Assembly: GCF_000468095.1 (NCBI RefSeq)
Contig: NZ_ASZC01000019.1
Location: 92,387 to 156,386, forward strand
Direction of reading: 5' to 3'
Source of the DNA: Pantoea sp. AS-PWVM4
Lineage (GTDB): Bacteria > Pseudomonadota > Gammaproteobacteria > Enterobacterales > Enterobacteriaceae
DNA: 64,000 nucleotides
A program made the translations under genes and the position numbers. Positions 58,272 to 64,000 of the stretch are shown here, piece by piece. The stretch's first letter is position 1; each line of letters opens with the position of its first letter. The notes below the pieces were generated by a model. It had not been told where the DNA came from and did no database searches. It was given only the letters and a program-made list of their open reading frames with translations.

Positions 58272-59516
58272 TTACCTACGAGCGTCGGGACGCAATTGGC
58301 GTAAAAGGTACATTTTCGTTGCCACCGACACCAGCAACGCCAGCGCTAATCCCCAGACAAACACCTGCATCATTGCCTCGTAACTGCCGGTACTTTGTCG
58401 CAGCAGAGAGGATACGGACGATCCGACCAGCCCTGCGAGCGCCCAGGCGGTCAGCACATATCCGTGGATAGCACTGACCTGGCGGGAGCCAAAAATATCG
58501 CCAATATAGGCAGGCAACGTGGAAAAACCACCGCCATAGCAAGTCATGATCAACAGCAAAACCGCTTCAAACAGTAAGACGTGCTGCAATGAGGGCAGTA
58601 GCCAGAACGCGACAATTTGCAGAGCGAAAAAGATAATGTAGGTATTGGGACGACCAATAATATCGGAGAAAGATGCCCACGCAATTCGCCCCAGCCCATT
58701 AAATAACCCGATCATCCCAACCAGCGACCCCGCTGCCAGTGCTGATATACCCGTTGCTTCCTGAGCCAGTGGAGAAGCGACGGAAATTAACGCAATACCG
58801 CAGGTGATATTTATAAACATCATCAGCCACAACCCTAAAAAACAGCGAGTACGGACCGCTTGATTGGCTGTCATTGGCATCACGCCCTGAGCCGGTATTT
58901 TGCCGGGCTTCACCTTTTCCCGCGCGGGTTGCCAGTCTGGTGGCGGTAATTTCAGACAGGCTGATGATAACAACATAATTGCCGTGTAACTGATTGCCTG
59001 TAGGAAAAAGGTCTGAGCAATACCTACCGAGCCAATAAGTAAACTCAGAATCGGCCCGCCTAAAAAAGCCCCAAAGCCGAAGCCCATAATGGCGAGGCCC
59101 GTTGCCAGACCGCGCCGGTCAGGAAACCATTTCATCAACATCGATACCGGGGTGACATATCCCGTCCCCAGCCCAAAGCCACCGACCAGGCAAAAAAACA
59201 GTAACAAACCTAAGCGCAACGTATCGTTCGATATCATGCCAGAGGTGGCTACACCGGCCCCCATCAGACCGACACCCCATAAACCCGTGGCGAGAAACCC
59301 CGAAAATCGCGGCCCACGTCGCTCAACAACATGCCCCATGACCGCAGCAGACATCCCCAGTACAAAAATAGCCAGACCAAATGGCAACCCTGCTTCAAAC
59401 TCATTCCAGCCAAAGGCATCCATAAAAGGCTTTTTAAATACACTCCAGGCATAAACTGAACCTAAAGAAATATGGATACCCACCGCTCCGGCTGCGATAA
59501 CCCAACGGCAATTCAT
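58272..59516 (-). CDS. MFS transporter, oxalate/formate antiporter (OFA) family
   Basis: 414 residues with twelve helices. GAVGIHISLGSVYAWSVFKKP at the N-terminus, GFGLGTGYVTPVSMLMKWFPDRRGLATGLA in the middle and GGGFSTLPAYIGDIFG late in the sequence are OFA signatures, as in OxlT and YhjX. Likely cargo is a small organic acid such as oxalate, formate or pyruvate. It stands alone; a 262-base AT-rich gap lies upstream. The nearest regulator is the LysR gene 400 bases from its stop, on the other strand. Confidence 0.85.
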   Translation of the reverse strand: MNCRWVIAAGAVGIHISLGSVYAWSVFKKPFMDAFGWNEFEAGLPFGLAIFVLGMSAAVMGHVVERRGPRFSGFLATGLWGVGLMGAGVATSGMISNDTLRLGLLLFFCLVGGFGLGTGYVTPVSMLMKWFPDRRGLATGLAIMGFGFGAFLGGPILSLLIGSVGIAQTFFLQAISYTAIMLLSSACLKLPPPDWQPAREKVKPGKIPAQGVMPMTANQAVRTRCFLGLWLMMFINITCGIALISVASPLAQEATGISALAAGSLVGMIGLFNGLGRIAWASFSDIIGRPNTYIIFFALQIVAFWLLPSLQHVLLFEAVLLLIMTCYGGGFSTLPAYIGDIFGSRQVSAIHGYVLTAWALAGLVGSSVSSLLRQSTGSYEAMMQVFVWGLALALLVSVATKMYLLRQLRPDARR

Positions 59517-59740
59517 AAAAATCCCTTTATCAAATAGTAATCCATCTAAATTCTATATATGTTCCATTTCCTTATGAAAAGGATAAATTTCTTATTTAAA
59601 TACATTTCATATATAAACAAAAACAACCTGAAAAACTCATAAACAGACGAGAGATGACACGGATAACACTCTAATATATAAGAAAAAAATCATGTTTTTT
59701 TGATGTTTAATATTTACCGAGGATATTCAGCAGCATGACA

Positions 59741-59763
59741 GGTGCCCGGCATAACCGGACACC
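59741..59763 (-). terminator. Hairpin after the lipoprotein gene
   Basis: On the minus strand GGTGTCCGG-TTAT-GCCGGGCACC (one G-T pair), 15 bases after the lipoprotein stop. No U run. Confidence 0.4.
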
Positions 59764-59778
59764 GTCAGATACGGGCAG

Positions 59779-60195
59779 TTATTCTATGCCGAGATAACCG
59801 TCCATATAGGTTTGTGCAATCGCTTCCGACATGTTGTTGCGCCAGCGCGGCGATAACGTGGCGTCATCTTTATATTCTTTACCGGCAAAGTGCGAGGTTC
59901 CACTGATTGATTTTATGAACTCATCGCTGTGGAAATAGCTGACTCTTTTCTGCGCATCGGCGCTGGAGACACCTTGTGCACGATCTTTTTTGCCCAGTTG
60001 CCAGAACTGGGCAAAAAAAGGCGTCGCCATGCGGATGGAGTCAGCCTTGTTCATCACAAAATTGGGATCCGAATCTTCGACTTTATAGACGAATTTAGTC
60101 GCATGCCGTTTGGCGCTGGTATCCGTTTGCGCACAACCATTCAGTAACAGGAGAGATAAAGCGACAACACTCACAATGCGGAGGTTTCCATTCAT
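59779..60195 (-). CDS. Lipoprotein, possibly Exc2 family
   Basis: 138 residues with a lipoprotein signal (lipobox LLNGC, lipidated C21). The mature part contains PNFVMNKADSIRMATPFFAQFWQLGKKDRAQG and YFHSDEFIKSISG, a pattern I associate with chromosomal Exc2-family lipoproteins named after a plasmid entry-exclusion gene; this match is from memory. ATG 60195 follows AAGGAAGC, eight bases upstream; a longer in-frame start is unlikely. No conjugation genes are near. Function unknown. Confidence 0.65.
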   Translation of the reverse strand: MNGNLRIVSVVALSLLLLNGCAQTDTSAKRHATKFVYKVEDSDPNFVMNKADSIRMATPFFAQFWQLGKKDRAQGVSSADAQKRVSYFHSDEFIKSISGTSHFAGKEYKDDATLSPRWRNNMSEAIAQTYMDGYLGIE

Positions 60196-60234
60196 TAAAA
60201 AGCTTCCTTTTGCATAAAACGATTGATTTATCAT

Positions 60235-60273
60235 CAGCCCTGTCGGGCTGAAACCAGCACCTCGGGGTGCTGG
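60235..60273 (-). terminator. Tandem hairpins between two minus-strand genes
   Basis: CAGCCC-TGTC-GGGCTG (60235-60250) and CCAGCACC-TCGG-GGTGCTGG (60254-60273), the latter an 8-base stem with tetraloop. On the minus strand GGTTTCA follows the larger one. They probably end the transcript from the upstream gene. Confidence 0.55.
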
Positions 60274-60293
60274 CCGGGATCAGTCAGGTGAAT

Positions 60294-60563
60294 TCATCGA
60301 TTGTCATTCACCACCCTTTCACCCTCTTCCGTTAGTCTTACCTCGTAATAGCGTGACATATCCGTGGGCGAGGCAATGAATTCAATCAGCCCCGACCGCA
60401 TCAATGACGCCAAACTTCGGCAGGTAATATCCCTTCGTTTGCACATTTCAATTTCAAAATCACATTTCATTTCCAGCCCTATGGCTTTATCACCACGTAG
60501 CCGGTGCTTAGTGCCACTTTGCATACGACGCAAAGTAATCAGTTTTGCCTGTGAAATTCCCAT
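60294..60563 (-). CDS. Hypothetical protein, possible winged-helix
   Basis: 89 residues. The C-terminal half (ITCRSLASLMRSGLIEFIASP...YYEVRLTEEGERVVNDN) looks like the recognition helix and wing of a MarR/ArsR-like winged helix ending in LTxEGxR. The N-terminal GISQAKLITLRRMQSG fits a first helix. ATG 60563 has GGGAAGG upstream. I know no named homologue. GC content is lower than the neighbours, suggesting possible acquisition. Confidence 0.55.
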   Translation of the reverse strand: MGISQAKLITLRRMQSGTKHRLRGDKAIGLEMKCDFEIEMCKRRDITCRSLASLMRSGLIEFIASPTDMSRYYEVRLTEEGERVVNDNR

Positions 60564-60873
60564 GCCTTCCCTTCCCCTGGATAAGATCAATAGTTATGAA
60601 TAACTGCTGAACGAACGGCCTCGCGCTTTCGGACCATTGCGGTCCAACGCTTTTTATGAAATCACTGGGGTACGACACATAATAAGAATATCGAAAAGAA
60701 ATTGTAAATATTACGTAAGGCAAATTAAGACTGGATTATGTGTCCGACAACCGTTACTACTAGCAGAAAATGGCCGCGAGGCCCGGTATGCACTGTAAAA
60801 CTACCCGTGATTATCGTCACTACTAAATTTGGTAGTTGCTTTATTTACCTGGATTGGCACTGAGGCAGATCAA
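60564..60873. other. 310-base intergenic region with a palindrome
   Basis: Contains no convincing gene. GGACC-ATTGC-GGTCC near 60637-60651 is followed by AACGCTTTTT and could be a weak terminator. ACTACTAAATTTGGTAGT (60819-60836) is an 18-base palindrome with one mismatch, 38 bases before the deaminase gene, and may be an operator. Confidence 0.5.
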
Positions 60874-61311
60874 ATGAATAAGCCGGAAACGTATATGTTG
60901 TTAGCACTGGAGTGTTCCAGAAATGCGCTGCCGGACTGTCGGCCAAACCCGCCCGTGGGTTGTGTGATCGTGAGAAATGGCGAGGTGGTCTCTTCCGGTT
61001 TTACCCAATCACCGGGCTTGCACCATGCAGAGATTGCTGCCCTGTCGAAGCTTGAGATACCGGTGAATGATTGCGATATCTACGTCACGCTGGAGCCATG
61101 TTCGTTTCAGGGAAGAACCCCCTCGTGTGCAAAGACGCTGGCCTCACTGAAACCGAATCATATCTACATTGCATTACTCGATCCTCATCCAAAGAATCAG
61201 GGTGCGGGCATTGAAATATTGCAGCATGCAGGCATCAGCTTCACTTTGGGGATTTGCCAGAATGAGGTTTCCGAATTCCTTTCTGAATACCTGATATCAT
61301 CAGACCTCTGA
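60874..61311 (+). CDS. Stand-alone RibD-type cytidine/deoxycytidylate deaminase family protein
   Basis: 145 residues. The zinc site is complete: H51-A-E53 and C76...C85 in EPCSFQGRTPSC, the PCx8C spacing and GRTP element of RibD, with NPPVGCVIV as in RibD. The reductase domain that normally follows (about 200 residues) is absent. It could deaminate the riboflavin intermediate, a modified pyrimidine or an antimetabolite. Start ATG 60874 with GAGG nine bases upstream. It lies alone between the small winged-helix gene and the FepA-like receptor. Confidence 0.8.
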   Translation: MNKPETYMLLALECSRNALPDCRPNPPVGCVIVRNGEVVSSGFTQSPGLHHAEIAALSKLEIPVNDCDIYVTLEPCSFQGRTPSCAKTLASLKPNHIYIALLDPHPKNQGAGIEILQHAGISFTLGICQNEVSEFLSEYLISSDL

Positions 61312-61498
61312 TTGAATCTCTGGCCGATAAAATAAAATAGATACCAGGTCGATATATAAGGTTAATGGGTCTTTCACACAACCTGGTGCGACGCATTCCC
61401 TTCTTGCCACCGCTGCCAAAAAGTCAACCGACGAAATAATAACGAAACGGCATTTATTCCCGCCATTTATTGATCAATAAAAACCCATTATTGTAATT

Positions 61499-61517
61499 AA
61501 TAATAATTCTCATTATA
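61499..61517 (+). promoter_or_regulatory. Fur box upstream of the FepA-like receptor
   Basis: AATAATAATTCTCATTATA matches the 19-base Fur consensus at 14 positions, including the whole right arm TCATTAT. It is 34 bases before the receptor start, so iron-replete repression is expected. Confidence 0.8.
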
Positions 61518-61550
61518 GTTCGCGTTTTCATTTTTGTTGGCAAAGGACAG

Positions 61551-63821
61551 ATGACAAATCTCATGATGAAAACAATATCCCGCTATTCTCTACTGGCTTG
61601 TCTTATTGCGTACAGCCTTGGAAACTCCCCTGCATTTGCAGACGAAATAATAAGTGAAACGCCAGTGCAACAACTGGCGATCAGCGATAAGAAAAGCAGT
61701 AGCGACAATACTCTGGTCGTCACCGCCCGCGAGCAAACCCTGCAAGCGCCTGGCGTCTCCATCATCGACAGTGAAGCCATCAAAAAACACCCTATCCAGC
61801 GTGATGTTTCTGAACTGATCCGCACCATGCCCGGCGTGAATCTCACCGGTAATTCCAATAGCGGCCAGCGTGGTAATAACCGCCAGATTGATATTCGCGG
61901 TATGGGCCCCGAAAACACCCTGATTCTGGTTGACGGGATGCCGGTCAGCAGCCGCAACTCGGTGCGCTATGGCTGGCGTGGTGAGCGTGATACCCGTGGC
62001 GACAGCAACTGGGTGCCGCCCGAAATGATCGATCGTATTGAGGTTATTCGCGGCCCGGCGGCCGCGCTGTATGGCAATGGCGCGATGGGAGGCGTGGTCA
62101 ACATCATCACCAAACCGGCAGAAAAAGAGTGGCATGGTAATTTCAACACTTATTACAACGTGCCAGAACACAAATCTGAAGGGGCAACCAAACGTTATAA
62201 CGCCAGCCTGAGCGGTGCTTTAACGGATAATCTGACCCTGCGCCTGTATGGCAACTGGAGTAAAACACAGGCAGACGCGCAGAATATTAACAGCGGGCAT
62301 GAAGCTGAGCGTAGCGGTAAATACGCAGGTATGGTGCCGGCAGGCCGTGAAGGGGTGATCAATAAAAACATTAATAGCGTATTGCGCTGGGAGTTTATGC
62401 CCATGCAGGCGCTGGAATTGAATGCGGGTTATAGCCGCCAGGGCAACCTTTACGCCGGTGACACGCAGAACACCAACAGCAGCACCCTGGTTAAGGAAAA
62501 TTACGGTAAAGAAACCAACGTGATTTACCGGCAAACACTCTCCCTGAAATATACCGGTGCCTGGGATAACGGCGTGACCACCAATAATTACATTCAGTTC
62601 GAGAAAACCCGTAATAAAAGACTTAACGAAGGTCTGTCCGGTGGACTGGAGGGATTATTCAGCACGACCGATGAAGGTTTTTCTACCATTGATCTGAATG
62701 ATACCAACCTGCATTCCGAGGTAAACATTCCCTTTGACGGGTGGGTCAGCCAGACAATGACCTTTGGTGCGGAGATGAATCATCAAACGATGAAAGATCC
62801 CACCTCCAATACTCTGACCAATACTTCGGAGGTTGACGGCGTCTCCAGTTCCGGGCGGAGCATCTATAGCTCAGCCAATATCTATGGCATCTACACTGAA
62901 GATAATATTGACCTGACCGACTCAACCCGACTGACTCCGGGATTACGTTTCAATCATCAAACCTACACCGGCAGCAATATCAGCCCCTCGCTGAACCTGT
63001 CGCAGGATTTGGGAGAAGATTTTACCCTGAAATTGGGCATTGCCCGTGCCTGGAAGGCACCTAACCTGTACCAGACCAACCCCAATTATCTGCTCTACAG
63101 CAGCGGCAACGGATGCTACGCCAGTTCCACCAGCTGTTATTTACAGGGTAATAAGGATCTCAAAGCCGAAACCAGCGTCAATAAAGAGATCGGTATCGAG
63201 TACCATCATGAAGGGGTGCAGGCCGGTTTGACCTGGTATCGTAACGACTATCACAACAAAATCGAGGCAGGCTATTCCCCGGCGTACAGCAACGGTACAT
63301 CAAACATCTATAAATGGCAGAACGTGCCAAAATCTGTCGTTCAGGGGCTGGAAGGCACGCTGAATTTTCCGATCAGCGAAAATTTGACCATGAACAACAA
63401 TTTCACTTACATCATCGACAATAAAAACGAAACCTCTGGTGATTACCTGTCGATTATCCCGAAATATACCATTAACTCGACGCTGGACTGGCAGGCAACC
63501 AACGCCCTTTCTGTCCAGGGAACCATGACATGGTATGGCCGCCAAAAGCCGCCTAAATATAACTCCCAGGGTGAGGACACGTCCGGCAGTGAAAAATGGC
63601 AGGTTTCCCCCTATGCCATTTTTGGTGCGAGCGCAGTTTATAACATCAATAAAAATATCGATATCACAGCGGGTATCGATAATTTGTTAGATAAACGCCA
63701 CTTCCGCGCAGGCAACGCGCTGACCTCGGGCGCCAACGGCACTTACGCTTATGGTGCAGGAGCGCGCACCTATAACGAGTCGGGACGTACTTATTATATG
63801 GAGCTCGGGATGCATTTCTGA
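61551..63821 (+). CDS. TonB-dependent ferric siderophore receptor, FepA/PfeA family
   Basis: 756-residue outer-membrane receptor. Signal peptide ends near residue 30 (SPAFA), TonB box is NTLVVTA (53-59), plug domain about 60-190 with RGMGPENTLILVDGMPV and the RGPAAALYGNGAMGGVVNIIT motif, then a 22-strand barrel ending in YYMELGMHF with terminal Phe. Loop features RGERDTRGDSNWVPPEM and barrel sequence NPNYLLYSSGNGCYASSTSCYLQGNKDLKAETS are as in FepA/PfeA/IroN catecholate receptors. The ATG at 61551 has AAAGGA close upstream; M5 and M6 are alternatives. No siderophore synthesis or ABC genes are in the window. Ferric enterobactin-like ligands are likely. Confidence 0.92.
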   Translation: MTNLMMKTISRYSLLACLIAYSLGNSPAFADEIISETPVQQLAISDKKSSSDNTLVVTAREQTLQAPGVSIIDSEAIKKHPIQRDVSELIRTMPGVNLTGNSNSGQRGNNRQIDIRGMGPENTLILVDGMPVSSRNSVRYGWRGERDTRGDSNWVPPEMIDRIEVIRGPAAALYGNGAMGGVVNIITKPAEKEWHGNFNTYYNVPEHKSEGATKRYNASLSGALTDNLTLRLYGNWSKTQADAQNINSGHEAERSGKYAGMVPAGREGVINKNINSVLRWEFMPMQALELNAGYSRQGNLYAGDTQNTNSSTLVKENYGKETNVIYRQTLSLKYTGAWDNGVTTNNYIQFEKTRNKRLNEGLSGGLEGLFSTTDEGFSTIDLNDTNLHSEVNIPFDGWVSQTMTFGAEMNHQTMKDPTSNTLTNTSEVDGVSSSGRSIYSSANIYGIYTEDNIDLTDSTRLTPGLRFNHQTYTGSNISPSLNLSQDLGEDFTLKLGIARAWKAPNLYQTNPNYLLYSSGNGCYASSTSCYLQGNKDLKAETSVNKEIGIEYHHEGVQAGLTWYRNDYHNKIEAGYSPAYSNGTSNIYKWQNVPKSVVQGLEGTLNFPISENLTMNNNFTYIIDNKNETSGDYLSIIPKYTINSTLDWQATNALSVQGTMTWYGRQKPPKYNSQGEDTSGSEKWQVSPYAIFGASAVYNINKNIDITAGIDNLLDKRHFRAGNALTSGANGTYAYGAGARTYNESGRTYYMELGMHF

Positions 63822-63888
63822 CAGAAAGCCGCCTGCTGCCATCTTTAGCCCGGCAGCTATGATGTGCACTGACTTGCATTTAAAACGG

Positions 63889-63906
63889 AAAAGGCCGCCT
63901 TGCGGC
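63889..63906 (-). terminator. Terminator of the edge DUF1471 gene
   Basis: On the minus strand GCCGC-AAG-GCGGC is followed by CTTTTCC, about 35 bases after the stop of the partial gene. Confidence 0.7.
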
Positions 63907-63940
63907 GACCTCTTCCGGCACTTCCCTGTACGACCATCCG

Positions 63941-64000
63941 TTATTTGTACAGTTCTGCGGTCATGTGAACACGGTTATTGGTGTTCGCTTCGGTGATTTT
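63941..64000 (-). CDS. DUF1471 (YhcN/BhsA-like) protein, C-terminal end only
   Basis: The last 19 codons before a TAA at 63941-63943: KITEANTNNRVHMTAELYK. This is the typical DUF1471 ending (I.....NN.VH.TAELYK). The rest lies past the right edge. Like the copy at 50.8 kb it is followed by a GC hairpin and U run. Confidence 0.8.
   Translation of the reverse strand, partial: KITEANTNNRVHMTAELYK

Noticed and set aside
59779..60195. Exc2-like lipoprotein as a sign of a plasmid or conjugative element
   Set aside because: Chromosomal members are common in enterobacteria and no transfer or replication gene is near.
1..64000. tRNA, rRNA, integrase or insertion-sequence genes
   Set aside because: I found no cloverleaf-type sequence, transposase or integrase frame, although a short RNA gene could be missed by eye.

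Overview
The window looks like chromosomal DNA of an enterobacterium, most likely Erwiniaceae (Pantoea/Erwinia group). The evidence is an enterobacterial YbiI homologue, an SgrR-family regulator, YhcN/BhsA-type DUF1471 proteins, a FepA-like receptor behind a Fur box, a Pink-disease-type three-subunit membrane dehydrogenase, and three copies of a GTAGCGGCGCGATTTATCGC inverted-repeat element. The genus is an inference. I see no rRNA, tRNA, insertion sequence, prophage or CRISPR array. The content is typical of an accessory catabolic region: many LacI, GntR, LysR and ROK regulators, each beside transporters and enzymes.

Layout. 1-2.7 kb: LacI regulator, inositol-monophosphatase-like enzyme and an organophosphate antiporter (cut by the window edge). 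2.9-7.4 kb: a lone ABC-type ATPase, a small membrane protein, ybiI, an SgrR-like regulator and a shikimate-dehydrogenase-like protein. 7.4-17.9 kb: two beta-glucoside systems back to back. The first is a split cellobiose-type PTS (IIB, IIC, GH1, IIA) facing an AscG-like LacI regulator with twin operators, followed by an M24 pseudo-peptidase. The second is a BglF-like PTS, a GH1 enzyme and a LicT antiterminator, preceded by a clear antiterminator (RAT) site and terminator.

18.1-31.1 kb is the most interesting part. A seven-gene minus-strand run encodes an MFS importer, a class II aldolase-like protein, a periplasmic lactonase, a periplasmic cupin and a GMC/small-subunit/cytochrome c dehydrogenase. 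It faces a LacI regulator. A second divergent pair carries an FMN 2-hydroxyacid dehydrogenase with a leaderless binding protein, and a racemase-like protein with the four-carbon-acid kinase OtnK. The same operator (about TGTAAGCGMTTWCA) occurs four times at the two divergent promoters, so the block reads as one regulon. It would oxidise a sugar or sugar acid outside the inner membrane, import it and process it through an atypical tetronate branch.

31.1-43.1 kb: a YcaD-like MFS, then two divergent operons under a GntR/FCD regulator. One encodes a polar-amino-acid-type ABC importer and a PucG-like aminotransferase. The other encodes a three-part 2Fe-2S/FAD/FAD dehydrogenase, a DHDPS-family lyase, a hydantoinase and an FmdB zinc ribbon. 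43.2-50.5 kb: a glycogen phosphorylase, a Fic protein, a degenerate ROK regulator and a secreted DUF1593 protein. 50.8-56.8 kb: a LacI regulon (GTAATCGATTAC x4) with a secreted and a cytosolic TIM-barrel protein, a Gfo/Idh/MocA oxidoreductase and an NHS-type MFS. 57-64 kb: LysR-cupin, an OFA-family MFS, a small lipoprotein, a possible winged-helix protein, a solo RibD-type deaminase, a Fur-regulated FepA-like receptor and the end of a second DUF1471 gene.
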